64,000 nucleotides of DNA from Halomonas lysinitropha (GTDB lineage: Bacteria; Pseudomonadota; Gammaproteobacteria; Pseudomonadales; Halomonadaceae): contig NZ_CABVOU010000038.1 in NCBI RefSeq assembly GCF_902500215.1, positions 1 through 64,000 on the forward strand, written 5' to 3'. This document shows positions 8,903 to 18,134 of this stretch, piece by piece. The notes below the pieces were generated by a model. That model did no database searches and was not told the origin of the DNA. It saw only the letters and a program-made list of their open reading frames with translations. Every line of letters begins with the position of its first letter. The stretch's first letter is position 1. The position numbers and the translations under genes are program-made.

Positions 8903-9315
8903 TCCGACATTCCGGCAGCAGGTGCAGCTGCTTGTCTCGGTCGCTGCGCACGGCGCTCATCGTCTATCTGATCAGCCACGATCATTCGCCCCATTCCCTG
9001 TTAGCGCCGCCCACCAAAGATATCCGCGCCATATACGAGACCGACTTTGCTGGGATGACGGAGCGGCCTGTATCGCTCGAAATGCTTCTGGAGGCCAGGG
9101 GTCGGCTCGTCAGCATGGTTCTGTCAGGCATGCCGGAAGAGCACAAGGCGTTCCTGATTTCATTTTATGAAGGCAGTCCAGCATGGGAGGTGCTTGGCAT
9201 TGAAGGTCTCGATCGACTGCCGGCGGTGCGGTGGCGGGCGCTCAATCTGACCAGGGCGGGGCCTGGTACGCGGGAGTCGATTATCAAGGCGCTGAACAAA
9301 ATCTTTTCAGCGTGA
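8892..9315 (+). pseudogene. AbiEii-type nucleotidyltransferase toxin remnant (core deleted and frameshifted)
   Basis: The ATG at 8892 overlaps the antitoxin stop and begins MPFDPTFRQQVQLLVSV, the expected AbiEii N-terminus. That frame then turns to nonsense. Another frame, from about 8945 to 9315, carries the expected C-terminus: LRTALIVYLISHDHSPHSLL, then FAGMTERPVSLEML, LISFYEGSPAWEVLG and LPAVRWRALNLTR. The whole middle of the usual roughly 300-residue protein is missing, including the GG-x-Asp-x-Asp nucleotidyltransferase core, and the two remaining parts are out of frame. The likely event is an internal deletion of roughly 150-200 codons with junction near 8940-8950. The product should be inactive. 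Confidence 0.8.
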
Positions 9316-9372
9316 GGCTGGGCTGGTTTCAGCCATACGGCGTTGATCCCTATCACATGACGGGATGCAACT

Positions 9373-10143
9373 ATGAGCAAATACGACAAGCTAGGTGCGT
9401 ACCTGAAGTCGCTGAGTGGACCCGAGTGGCATGCCGGTTTCAGGCAGCTGGAATTCATCCTGGGCTTTGCGCTACCTGCTAGCGCACGGCTGTATCCGGC
9501 TTGGTGGGCAAATGACGCGCATCAGGGCCGGCAAGCCATGGCTTGGCTCTCAGCGGGCTGGCGGACCGGCGATCTTAACCTGACCGGAGAAACCGTCACG
9601 TTCTATCGGGATGCGGGCGTTAGCGGGAGGGCTGCGTCGAAATCAGAACAGAACTCGCAGCGTGCAGGGGGGACCATGGATAATTTTGATGTCAGCACTC
9701 TGCCGAAAGCGGGCGGCATTAACCCGCTGGAGCTTTCTGTGGGCATGACATGGCGCGTGCTGGGACGGCTGATGCTGGATGATAGCAGAAAGCTCGCTTT
9801 TCCGGCGGTGCCGGACATCGCAGGGCTCTACCGGTTTCGCCTGCAGGGGGCAGGGCAAAGCCGCCACTATATCGGCGAAACGGTCAGGTTACGGCGGCGC
9901 TTCGCCCACTACGCCAACCCGGGGCTAAGCCAGGCGACCAATATTAGGATCAATGCCTTGCTGCAGGAGCACCTCGAAGCAGGGCAGCGTATCGAGATCG
10001 ATATCATGACTGACGCTGATCGCATGGTGGTAGCCTGTGACCTGCTGCCGGTTAACTTCACGGATAAGGCGACCCGGCGCTTATTTGAGCATGCTGCGAT
10101 CGTGGCGGAAGGAGGCGAGGAAGTCGAAAGCCTTAATCGCTGA
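9373..10143 (+). CDS. Two-part protein: DUF7662-like N-terminus and GIY-YIG-like C-terminus
   Basis: A 256-residue protein of unproven function. Residues about 1-80 (MSKYDKLGAYL, LEFILGFALPASAR, WWANDAH, AWLSAGWRTGDLNLTGE) resemble a small family I know as DUF7662, often seen in restriction-modification and DNA-related neighbourhoods. After a low-complexity linker at about 85-105, residues 150-240 carry GLYRFR (151-156), HYIGET (165-170) and RLRRRF, the strand-strand-helix layout of GIY-YIG nucleases, followed by TNIRINALL. The second Tyr-Ile-Gly is intact; the first motif is changed to Gly-Leu-Tyr. It stands between the AbiE remnant and hsdM and has its own lower GC. It could be a nuclease accessory to the type I system or independent cargo. 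Confidence 0.7.
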   Translation: MSKYDKLGAYLKSLSGPEWHAGFRQLEFILGFALPASARLYPAWWANDAHQGRQAMAWLSAGWRTGDLNLTGETVTFYRDAGVSGRAASKSEQNSQRAGGTMDNFDVSTLPKAGGINPLELSVGMTWRVLGRLMLDDSRKLAFPAVPDIAGLYRFRLQGAGQSRHYIGETVRLRRRFAHYANPGLSQATNIRINALLQEHLEAGQRIEIDIMTDADRMVVACDLLPVNFTDKATRRLFEHAAIVAEGGEEVESLNR

Positions 10144-10170
10144 TCTCTTTCAGTGACAGCTTGCCTTACC

Positions 10171-10190
10171 GGGGCCGAATGGAGCCCCGT
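10171..10190 (+). terminator. Weak hairpin between the GIY-YIG gene and hsdM
   Basis: GGGGC at 10171 pairs with GCCCC at 10184, extended by one C-G pair, around an 8-base loop. There is no T-tract directly after it, but the next 30 bases are AT-rich. It may separate the two transcription units. Confidence 0.3.
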
Positions 10191-10246
10191 GTATCATACC
10201 TAATTAGACTTTATTTTCATCAGCACCCAGAACGCGGGGACGCATC

Positions 10247-12226
10247 GTGAACACGGAGAGTCACTCCCAGACAGCCGCCTTCATCTGGTCGGTCGCCGAC
10301 CTGCTGCGCGGCGATTTCAAGCAGTCCCAGTATGGCCGCATCATCCTGCCCTTCACCCTGCTGAGGCGCCTGGAGTGCGTGCTGGAGCCCACCAAGTCCG
10401 AGGTGCTGTCCGCCGCGCAGACCCACCAGGCCAAGCCCGAGGCGGTGCGCGAGAAGCTGCTGCTGCGCTCTGCCGAGCAGCCGTTCTTCAATGCCTCGCG
10501 GCTGTCGCTGGCCACGCTCTCCGACACCCAGACCGCCGACGACCTGATGAGCTACGTCCAGGCCTTCAGCCAGGACGCCCGGGAGATCTTCGAGCATTTC
10601 GAGTTCGAGAGCTTCGTCCAGCAGCTCAACGCCAACAACCTGCTCTACCAGGTGGTGCAGCGCTTCGTCGCCATCGACCTGAGCCCGGCGCGGGTCAGCA
10701 ACTACGGCATGGGCGCCATCTTCGAGGAGCTGATCCGCAAGTTCGCCGAGAGCTCCAACGAGACGGCGGGGGAGCACTTCACGCCGCGCGACATCGTCCA
10801 CCTGACCACCTCGCTGGTGCTCACCGGCCAGGACGACAAGCTCACCAGTGGCGGCATCGTCACCGTCTACGACCCCACGGCGGGGACCGGCGGCTTCCTC
10901 TCCGAGAGCGACGAATATCTGCAGCAGGTCAGCGGCGGCATGAGCGTCTCGCTGCACGGCCAGGAGCTCAACCCCGAGTCCTATGCCATCTGCAAGGCCG
11001 ACATGCTGATCAAGGGCCAGGCGGTGGAGCGTATCAAGCTCGGCAACACCCTCTCCGACGACCAGCTGGCCGGTCAGCGCTTCGACTTCATGCTCGCCAA
11101 TCCACCCTTCGGCGTGGAGTGGAAGAAGGTCCAGAAGCAGGTCACCGACGAGCACAAGCACAAGGGCTATGACGGTCGTTTCGGCCCCGGCCTGCCGCGG
11201 GTCTCCGACGGCTCGCTGCTGTTCCTGATGCACCTGGTCAGCAAGATGCGCCCCCGCCAGGAGGGCGGCTCGCGCATCGGCATCATCCTCAACGGCTCGC
11301 CGCTGTTCACCGGCGGCGCCGGCAGCGGGGAATCCGAGATCCGCCGCTACCTGCTGCAGCACGACCTGGTGGAGGCCATCGTCGGCCTGCCCACGGATCT
11401 GTTCTACAACACCGGCATCGCCACCTATGTGTGGATCCTCTCCAACCACAAGCCCGCCGAGCGCCGCGGCCAGGTGCAGCTGATCGACGCCACCGGCCGG
11501 GCCTCGAAGATGCGCAAGTCGCTGGGCAGCAAGCGCCAGTTCGTCGCCGACCGCGACATCGAGGAGATCGTGCGACTCTACGGCGCCTATCAGGAGAGCG
11601 AGGAGAGCAAGGTCTTCCCGGTGGAGGCCTTCGGCTACCGGCGCATCACCGTGGAGCGCCCGCTGCGCCTCAATTTCCAGGCCAGCCCCGAGCGCCTGGC
11701 CCGGCTCGATGACGAGAAGCCGCTCCAGAAGCTCGCGGAGGGCGAGCGCGAGGCGATCATGGCCGCCTGCGCCACCCTGGACCCGGAGCAGCGCTTCACC
11801 AACCGAGACGCCTTCACCAGGGCGCTGAAGGCCGCGCTCAAGGCGGCGGGCCTCAAGGTCGGCGCCCCGGTGCAGAAGGCGATCCTCAATGCACTTTCCG
11901 AGCGCGACCCGGAGGCGGACATCTGCCTCGACAAGAACGGCAACCCCGAGGCGGACACCGGCCTGCGCGATAACGAGAATGTGCCGCTGGATGAGTCGGT
12001 GTTCGACTACTTCGAGCGCGAGGTGAAGCCCCACGTCCCCGATGCATGGATCGACGAGGAGAAGCGCGACCCGCTGGACGGCCGCATCGGCATCGTCGGC
12101 TTCGAGATCCCCTTCAACCGGCACTTTTACCAGTTCACCCCGCCGCGCCCGCTGGAGGAGATCGACGCCGACCTCAAGGCCTGCACCGACCGGATCAAGC
12201 AGATGATCGAGGAGCTGTCGGCATGA
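10247..12226 (+). CDS. hsdM: Type I restriction-modification DNA methyltransferase subunit HsdM
   Basis: A 659-residue N6-adenine methyltransferase subunit. The N-terminal helical domain is followed by the SAM-binding motif [10 protein letters not shown] (from about residue 209) and catalytic motif IV NPPF (from about 285). It starts with GTG at 10247, preceded by GGGGA at 10236-10240. It is somewhat longer than classic HsdM (about 520), with a charged C-terminal extension from about residue 480 that ends with the [20 protein letters not shown] segment and a coiled tail typical of the larger HsdM subfamily. Its last codons overlap the hsdS start (ATGA at 12223). With HsdS it would form the modification enzyme, and with HsdR the nuclease. 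Confidence 0.95.
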   Translation: MNTESHSQTAAFIWSVADLLRGDFKQSQYGRIILPFTLLRRLECVLEPTKSEVLSAAQTHQAKPEAVREKLLLRSAEQPFFNASRLSLATLSDTQTADDLMSYVQAFSQDAREIFEHFEFESFVQQLNANNLLYQVVQRFVAIDLSPARVSNYGMGAIFEELIRKFAESSNETAGEHFTPRDIVHLTTSLVLTGQDDKLTSGGIVTVYDPTAGTGGFLSESDEYLQQVSGGMSVSLHGQELNPESYAICKADMLIKGQAVERIKLGNTLSDDQLAGQRFDFMLANPPFGVEWKKVQKQVTDEHKHKGYDGRFGPGLPRVSDGSLLFLMHLVSKMRPRQEGGSRIGIILNGSPLFTGGAGSGESEIRRYLLQHDLVEAIVGLPTDLFYNTGIATYVWILSNHKPAERRGQVQLIDATGRASKMRKSLGSKRQFVADRDIEEIVRLYGAYQESEESKVFPVEAFGYRRITVERPLRLNFQASPERLARLDDEKPLQKLAEGEREAIMAACATLDPEQRFTNRDAFTRALKAALKAAGLKVGAPVQKAILNALSERDPEADICLDKNGNPEADTGLRDNENVPLDESVFDYFEREVKPHVPDAWIDEEKRDPLDGRIGIVGFEIPFNRHFYQFTPPRPLEEIDADLKACTDRIKQMIEELSA

Positions 12227-13680
12227 CAAATTTGACGGGATCAAATTTGAACAGGCGCGAAGCGACTGGCCCGAAGGGCGAGGGCAGGGATAGCCCGAGT
12301 AAATTTCCGCAATATCCCGAATACAAGGACTCCGGCGTCGAGTGGCTGGGGGAGGTGCCGGCGCATTGGGAGGTGAAACGTCTGAGGTACGTTGCTGAAC
12401 TCAACCCGTCCAAATCTGAGGTGCGGTCACTGCCTGCGGAGAGCTCTGTGAGCTTCATCCCCATGGAAGCTGTGGGGGAAGATGGGTCGCTGTCACTTGA
12501 TCAGACGCGGCCAATAGGTGAGGTTTTGGCTGGGTATACCTTTGTTCGGGAGGGCGATGTCACCATAGCGAAGATCACACCTTGCTTTGAAAATGGGAAA
12601 GGGGCCGTCATGCGTGGCCTCGAGAATCGTGTTGGATTTGGCACGACAGAGCTCATCGTGATGCGGCCCAAGGCCAGGCTAACCACGAGTAACTATTTAT
12701 ATCGGGTCGTCTCGTCCGAGCCTTTTCGGGTCCTCGGTGAGTCATCGATGTACGGCGCCGGTGGTCAGAAGCGCGTGCCGGATGACTTTGTCCGAAACTT
12801 CTCTATCGCCTGGCCCCCTTATAAGGAACAAGAAGAAATTCAGGCCTTCCTTGACCACGAAACCGCTCGCATCGACGCCTTGGTGGAGCAGCAGCAGCGT
12901 CTGATCAAGCTGCTGAAGGAGAAGCGCCAGGCGGTGCTTTCCCATGCCGTGACCAAGGGCCTCGACCCCGAAGTGCCGATGAAAGACTCCGGGGTGGAGT
13001 GGCTGGGGGAAGTGCCGGCGCATTGGGTGAGGAAGCGGCTGAAAAATGTAACGCCATTCATCACAGTTGGCATTGTCGTCAATCCCAGTAATTACCTTGC
13101 GGAAGAGGGACTTCCATTCATTTATGGGGGGGAGGTGAGAGAAGGTTATATTGTGGTTGATAAAGCCCGAAAAATCTCGCTAGAGGATAGCCGCCGTAAC
13201 AGAAAAACTATGCTGGAAGCCGGTGATGTTGTGACGATGCGCGTGGGGTATCCGGGCGTAACAGCTGTGGTTCCACCAGAGTGTGAAGGTGGAAATTGTG
13301 CCTCCGTCATGCTTATCAAGAAAGGTGACTACGACTCTCGGTGGCTTTGTTCCGCAATGAACAGTCGTCTGATTCGTCATCAGGTAGAAATAGTCCAGTA
13401 CGGGGCGGCTCAGAAGCAGTTTAACATTGCAGATGCGATGGAATTCTGGCTCTTTCAACCCCCGGTTGGTGAGCAGGTTAGCATCGCAGACTACATAGAT
13501 CATGAATCTTGTATTTTTGATCAACTCATTGATGAAGCAAACCGAAATATGGAGCTGCTGAAAGAGCGGCGATCCGCCCTGATCTCTGCTGCCGTCACTG
13601 GCAAGATCGACGTGAGCGGCTGGCAGCCGCCGGCAGGCTCAACGGCATCCATCGAGGCCGCTCAAACGGAGGCTGTATGA
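12223..13680 (+). CDS. hsdS: Type I restriction-modification specificity subunit HsdS
   Basis: A 485-residue DNA-recognition subunit with two target-recognition domains. Each half opens with an almost identical leader ([14 protein letters not shown], near residues 36-49 and 254-267) and closes with a conserved helix ([17 protein letters not shown]... and [17 protein letters not shown]...), followed by [16 protein letters not shown] or [16 protein letters not shown]. The two variable domains between (12400-12820 and 13030-13480) are lower in GC than hsdM and hsdR, as expected of swapped recognition modules. The ATG overlaps the hsdM stop, and its own TGA overlaps the next small ORF. The recognition sequence cannot be predicted here. 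Confidence 0.95.
   Translation: MTNLTGSNLNRREATGPKGEGRDSPSKFPQYPEYKDSGVEWLGEVPAHWEVKRLRYVAELNPSKSEVRSLPAESSVSFIPMEAVGEDGSLSLDQTRPIGEVLAGYTFVREGDVTIAKITPCFENGKGAVMRGLENRVGFGTTELIVMRPKARLTTSNYLYRVVSSEPFRVLGESSMYGAGGQKRVPDDFVRNFSIAWPPYKEQEEIQAFLDHETARIDALVEQQQRLIKLLKEKRQAVLSHAVTKGLDPEVPMKDSGVEWLGEVPAHWVRKRLKNVTPFITVGIVVNPSNYLAEEGLPFIYGGEVREGYIVVDKARKISLEDSRRNRKTMLEAGDVVTMRVGYPGVTAVVPPECEGGNCASVMLIKKGDYDSRWLCSAMNSRLIRHQVEIVQYGAAQKQFNIADAMEFWLFQPPVGEQVSIADYIDHESCIFDQLIDEANRNMELLKERRSALISAAVTGKIDVSGWQPPAGSTASIEAAQTEAV
12325..12370 (+). repeat. hsdS internal repeat, copy 1
   Basis: About 46 bases encoding the leader of the first recognition domain. The second copy at 12983-13027 differs by only a few bases. 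Such repeats let recognition domains be exchanged by homologous recombination. Confidence 0.85.
12983..13027 (+). repeat. hsdS internal repeat, copy 2
   Basis: Near-identical to 12325-12370 (both encode [14 protein letters not shown]) and placed at the start of the second recognition domain. Confidence 0.85.
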
Positions 13681-13877
13681 CCCAACTTCCACCGGATACG
13701 CAGGAAATGCTCGATAGCCTTCGTGCTGCCGTGGCTGAAACATTGGAGCGCAAGCGGCGCCTCGGTCAGTATGCCGTGTTCTGGCAGGACGGAAAGCCTG
13801 TCTTCATCGGTGAGGATGCCCCTCGTTACCCTGAGGACACCAAGGGTCCCGAAGGAGCCAATGATCATCATGGGTGA
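13677..13877 (+). CDS. Small hsdS-linked protein of unknown function (66 aa)
   Basis: A 66-residue ORF whose ATG overlaps the hsdS stop (ATGA), so it is probably co-translated. It begins [20 protein letters not shown], followed by a basic ERKRRLGQYAVFW helix-strand and an acidic, Pro/Asp-rich tail. I recall similar short ORFs after hsdS in other type I loci, where they are usually left unnamed. There is no signal peptide, membrane segment or metal motif. It may be a small partner of the HsdMS complex. Confidence 0.7.
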   Translation: MTQLPPDTQEMLDSLRAAVAETLERKRRLGQYAVFWQDGKPVFIGEDAPRYPEDTKGPEGANDHHG

Positions 13878-13947
13878 CCAACCCCATATTTGCAGACTTG
13901 TTGTGCCGGGAGGTTTTTACAGCCAACCGAACTGACGGAGCTTGTTC

Positions 13948-14604
13948 ATGTGCGGCCGCTTTGCCCTGTATAGCGACTTCCCCAGCCTGGCACGCTCTCT
14001 CAAGCTACCGCTGGCCGAGGGTGAGTTGCTACCACGCTACAACGTCGCGCCGGGCACCTGGATCACCGCGGTGCGCCGGCATGATGACAGCGCCCAACTG
14101 GCCCTCGATGCGCTGTGGTGGGGCTATCGGCCCCACTGGGCCGACGACAAGGCCCCACAGCCCATCAACGCCACCGTCGAGAAGGTCGCCACTTCTCCCT
14201 ATTTTCGCGGCGCCTTTGCCCATCACCGCTGCCTGGTGCCGGCAGACGGCTGGTACGAGTGGCTAACCGTGGACGGTCGCAAGCAGCCCCACTACCTGAC
14301 CCGCAGTGACGACGAGCCACTCTGGTTCGCCGGGATCTGGATGGAGCGCCCGGACGGCAAGCCCGGCTGCGCGATCCTCACCGAGCCTGCCCGCGGCGTC
14401 GCCCAGGCGATCCACTCGCGCATGCCGCTGATCCTGGATCAGCAGAGCCTTGAGCCCTGGCTCGATCCCGAGCTGACCGACCGCGAGACGATCCGCCAGC
14501 GGGTCCATCATCTCCCGCACGACCAGCTGACCCACTGGCCGGTGAGCACCCGTGTCAACAAGCCGGTGGAGGATGATCCGGCGATGATCGAGCCTGTCTC
14601 ATAA
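13948..14604 (+). CDS. SRAP-family (YedK/HMCES-like) abasic-site crosslinking protein
   Basis: A 218-residue SOS-response-associated peptidase. SRAP proteins form a thiazolidine crosslink with abasic sites in single-stranded DNA through Cys2 once Met1 is removed. The Met at 13948 puts Cys at position 2 (MCGRF), so it is preferred over the TTG two codons earlier. The other active-site residues are present: Asn32 in RYNVAPG, Glu104 in DGWYEW, and His156 in HSRMP. One deviation is INATVEK where most members read INAR-x-E, so the usual DNA-contacting Arg is replaced by Thr. It lies between the hsdS-linked small ORF and hsdR, inside the type I locus, which is unusual. Confidence 0.9.
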   Translation: MCGRFALYSDFPSLARSLKLPLAEGELLPRYNVAPGTWITAVRRHDDSAQLALDALWWGYRPHWADDKAPQPINATVEKVATSPYFRGAFAHHRCLVPADGWYEWLTVDGRKQPHYLTRSDDEPLWFAGIWMERPDGKPGCAILTEPARGVAQAIHSRMPLILDQQSLEPWLDPELTDRETIRQRVHHLPHDQLTHWPVSTRVNKPVEDDPAMIEPVS

Positions 14605-14791
14605 GGCGCTCTTTTGAGGCTCTTGCTGCCGGTGGAGAGGGCACGGTTTAGACATAACCGTGAAATCAGCTTCTGCGGCCACTTTCGTCGCTCAATGTAA
14701 ACCGGCGGGGGCGCCTCGGCCTAAGTCGCCTTCTCCTTGTATCCCCGAAGCGCTAGTCTGTTCAAAAGCCACGCCAAGCGCAGGGGATGAT

Positions 14792-17700
14792 ATGGCGGAC
14801 AGCAGGGAAGCGCCGTTCCAGCAGGACATCATCGACGCCATGGTGGCCGGCGGCTGGAAGACCGGGCCGGCCAGCGGCTATGACCGCGGCAATGCGCTGT
14901 ACACCGAGGATCTGCTCGCCTATGTGCAGGAGGCCCAGCCCGAGCGCTGGGCCAAGTTCTGCAAGGCCAATCCCCAGGCACCCGAGACGGTGTTCGTGCA
15001 GAAGCTGGTGCGCGAGCTGGACAAGGCGGGCACTCTGGAGGTGTTGCGCCATGGCCTCAAGGTGCCTGGCGTGTCGTTCGACCTGTGCAGCTTTCCGCCC
15101 GACCACGGCATGAACCCCGATGCCCTGGCCCGCTCCCGCGCCAACCGCCTGCGGGTCGTCCCGGAAGTGGCCTACTCGCCCCACGCGCGCGAGACGAGCA
15201 CCGGCCAGCAGAGCTACAACCCGCGCCTCGACCTGGTGCTGTTCGTCAATGGCCTACCCACCGCCACCCTGGAGCTCAAGAGCGAGTTCAAGCAGTCGGT
15301 GGAGAATGCCAAGCGCCAGTATCGCCGTGACCGGCCGATCAAGGATCCCGTCACCCGCAAGCCCGAGCCGCTGCTGACCTTCAAGCGCGGCGCCCTGGTC
15401 CACTTCGCCGTCAGCCAGGAGCAGGTGGCCATGACCACCAAGCTGGCCGGGGAGGCGACCTTCTTCCTGCCCTTCAACCGCGGCACTGAGGAGGGCGGTG
15501 CCGGCAACCCGCCCGCAGCGGACGAGAACCGCTACGCCACCGCCTACCTGTGGGAGGAGGTCTTCGCCCCCAACGCCTGGTTGAAGGTCCTGGGCCGCTT
15601 CCTGCACCTGGAGAAGAAACCCTATGAGGACTTCCACGGCCGGCGCCAGACCAGGGAGACGTTGATCTTCCCGCGCTATCATCAGTGGGAGGTGGTCAAC
15701 CGGCTGATCGAAGCGACGCGCGACGAGGGCCCGGGACGTCGTTACCTGGTGCAGCACAGCGCCGGTTCGGGCAAGTCCAACTCCATCGCCTGGGCGGCCC
15801 ACCAGCTGGCCAACCTCTACGACGACGCCGGCCACAAGCGCTTCAACTCGGTGATCGTGGTCACCGACCGCACCGTGCTCGACAGCCAGCTGCAGGACAC
15901 CATCTATCAGTTCGAGCATGCCCATGGCGTGGTGAAGCCCATCACCCGCGATGTCGGCAACCTGAGCAAGTCGGAGCAGCTCGCCGAGGCGCTGGCCACC
16001 AACACCCGCATCATCATCGTCACCATCCAGACCTTCCCGGCGCTGTTCGACGCCCTCGACAGGCGTCCGGCCCTGGCCGAGGGAAGCTATGCGGTGATCG
16101 CCGACGAGGCCCACTCCTCGCAGACGGGCAGCTCGGCCAGCAAGCTCAAGGCCCTGCTGGCCGCTGCGGGAGAAGTTCAGGGGAAAGATGACGCAAGCGA
16201 GGGCAGCGGCGAGCTGGAAGGGCGCGAGGGCAACGGCGAGCTTGAAGTGAGCGCCGAGGCCCTGATGGATGCCGCTGTGGCCGCCAGGCGGCCCAGCGAG
16301 CGGATCAGCTACTACGCCTTCACCGCCACGCCCAAGGCCAAGACCCTGGAGCTGTTCGGCCGGCCGCCGGATCCCTCGCTGCCGGCCAGTGCCGACAACC
16401 TGCCCGAGCCGTTCCATCTCTACTCCATGCGCCAGGCCATCGAGGAGGGGTTCATCCTCGACGTGCTGCAGAACTACGTCACCTACAGCACCGCCTGGAA
16501 GCTGGCCCATCCCGAGGGGGACGACGAGGAGGTCGAGTCCAAGAAGGCCTCCCGGACCCTGGCGCGCTGGGTGCGGCTGCACCCCTACAACATCAACCAG
16601 AAGGTCGAGGTGATCGTCGAGCACTTCCGCGCCAACGTGCGCCACCTGCTCGACGGCCAGGCCAAGGCCATGGTGGTCACCGCCAGCCGCCAGGAGGCGG
16701 TGCGCTACCAGTTGGCCATGAAGGCCTACATCGCCCGGCAGGGCTATGACGACGTTCACCCGCTGGTGGCCTTCTCCGGCACGGTGCCGCCCGACGAGGA
16801 GATCCCCGAGGAGGTGTCCGAGACCAGCACGATCCTCAACCCCGGCCTCAAGGGGCGGGACCTGGCCGACGCCTTCGATACCGGCGACTTCAACGTGATG
16901 ATCGCCGCCAACAAGTTCCAGACCGGCTTCGACCAGCCCAAGCTGTGTGCCATGTACGTGGACAAGAAGCTGCAGGGCGTGGACTGCGTGCAAACCCTAT
17001 CGCGGCTCAACCGCACCTTCCCCGGCAAGCAGACCTTCATCCTCGACTTCTTCAACGATCCCCAGGAGATCCTCGAGGCCTTCGCGCCCTACTACCGCAA
17101 GGCCGAGCTGGCCGACGTCTCCGACCCCCAGGTGGTCTTCGACCTGCAGCGCAGCCTCGACGCCAGCGGGATCTACTACCGCGAGGAGGTCGAGGGCTTC
17201 GCCAAGGCCTTCTTCGATCCCAAGGCGCCGTCTGCCAGCCTCAGCTACTACTGTCGTCCCGCCCAGGATCGCTTCCGGCACCGCTACCGGGCGATCCTCG
17301 AGCAGCTGCAGGTCTGGAAGGAGGAACGCCGCTGCGCCGAGCAGCAGGGCGACGACAAGGGCCTGAAACGCGCCGACCAGGAGCTGGAAGATGCCGGCAA
17401 GACCCGCGACGAGCTCGACCTGTTCCGCAAGAACCTGCAGAGCTTCGTGCGCGCCTACGAGTTCCTGTCGCAGATCGTCAGCTTCGATGACGTGGAACTC
17501 GAGCAACTCTGCGTGTTCGCGCGCCATCTCCACCCGCTGCTGCGCACGGACCGCCTGCAGGAAGAGGAGCCCATCGACGTCAGCGAACTGGCGCTGACCC
17601 ACTACCGCCTCACCAAGCGGGCCGAGCAGCGCCTGCAGCTCGAGCAGGAGAGCGGCGACTACGGGCTCAAGCCGATCACCGAGGTGGGTTCGGGCAAGCC

Positions 17701-18031
17701 CTATGACCCCGAAAAGCAGCGCCTGGCCGAGATCATCGACAAGCTCAATGATCTCTACGGCGCCGAAGTCAGCGATGAGGACAAGCTGCACTTCGCCAAC
17801 GGCATCGCCGACCGTATCGAACGCGACGAGGCGGTGATGACCCAGGTCCGCAACCACAGTGAAGGTCAGGTCATGCACGGCCTCTTTCCCAAGCGAGTCA
17901 CCGACGCCGTGCTCGACGCCATGAGTGACCACGAGAAGCTCAGCATGCCGCTATTGGAGGATGAGGAGACTGGCAGGCAGTTTGCGTTGTTGATTCTGAA
18001 GTTGCTGGCGGGGCGGGAGGCTCGAGTTTAG
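14792..18031 (+). CDS. hsdR: Type I restriction-modification endonuclease/translocase subunit HsdR
   Basis: A 1079-residue restriction subunit. The N-terminal PD-(D/E)xK nuclease shows NPRLDLVLF and LELK (near residue 160). The SF2 helicase motor follows with Walker A AGSGKS (near 324) and DEAH box ADEAHSSQ (near 437), then the TATP-like TATPK motif and the second RecA domain with FQTGFDQPKL. The C-terminal helical region ends near residue 1079. The ATG at 14792, preceded by AGGGGA, was chosen over an in-frame start at 14660 because the intervening residues look non-coding. An acidic Gly/Glu-rich insert at about 16190-16260 contains two similar GELE units. It is transcribed in the same direction as hsdMS but separated from them by two small genes. 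Confidence 0.95.
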   Translation: MADSREAPFQQDIIDAMVAGGWKTGPASGYDRGNALYTEDLLAYVQEAQPERWAKFCKANPQAPETVFVQKLVRELDKAGTLEVLRHGLKVPGVSFDLCSFPPDHGMNPDALARSRANRLRVVPEVAYSPHARETSTGQQSYNPRLDLVLFVNGLPTATLELKSEFKQSVENAKRQYRRDRPIKDPVTRKPEPLLTFKRGALVHFAVSQEQVAMTTKLAGEATFFLPFNRGTEEGGAGNPPAADENRYATAYLWEEVFAPNAWLKVLGRFLHLEKKPYEDFHGRRQTRETLIFPRYHQWEVVNRLIEATRDEGPGRRYLVQHSAGSGKSNSIAWAAHQLANLYDDAGHKRFNSVIVVTDRTVLDSQLQDTIYQFEHAHGVVKPITRDVGNLSKSEQLAEALATNTRIIIVTIQTFPALFDALDRRPALAEGSYAVIADEAHSSQTGSSASKLKALLAAAGEVQGKDDASEGSGELEGREGNGELEVSAEALMDAAVAARRPSERISYYAFTATPKAKTLELFGRPPDPSLPASADNLPEPFHLYSMRQAIEEGFILDVLQNYVTYSTAWKLAHPEGDDEEVESKKASRTLARWVRLHPYNINQKVEVIVEHFRANVRHLLDGQAKAMVVTASRQEAVRYQLAMKAYIARQGYDDVHPLVAFSGTVPPDEEIPEEVSETSTILNPGLKGRDLADAFDTGDFNVMIAANKFQTGFDQPKLCAMYVDKKLQGVDCVQTLSRLNRTFPGKQTFILDFFNDPQEILEAFAPYYRKAELADVSDPQVVFDLQRSLDASGIYYREEVEGFAKAFFDPKAPSASLSYYCRPAQDRFRHRYRAILEQLQVWKEERRCAEQQGDDKGLKRADQELEDAGKTRDELDLFRKNLQSFVRAYEFLSQIVSFDDVELEQLCVFARHLHPLLRTDRLQEEEPIDVSELALTHYRLTKRAEQRLQLEQESGDYGLKPITEVGSGKPYDPEKQRLAEIIDKLNDLYGAEVSDEDKLHFANGIADRIERDEAVMTQVRNHSEGQVMHGLFPKRVTDAVLDAMSDHEKLSMPLLEDEETGRQFALLILKLLAGREARV

Positions 18032-18134
18032 GCAGTAGACGGATCATCGCCACCGGTTATGTGACAGACCGATAACCAGCGAACCATATAAAAAGCCGGG
18101 CATTTACCGCCCCCATTGTCACGCCGAATACCGG

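Noticed and set aside
10220..12244. 674-codon minus-strand open frame opposite hsdM
   Set aside because: Repetitive Leu/Gly/Arg/His content without motifs; hsdM on the plus strand has all methyltransferase motifs.
15254..16993. 579-codon minus-strand open frame opposite hsdR
   Set aside because: Antisense shadow of hsdR with no domain.
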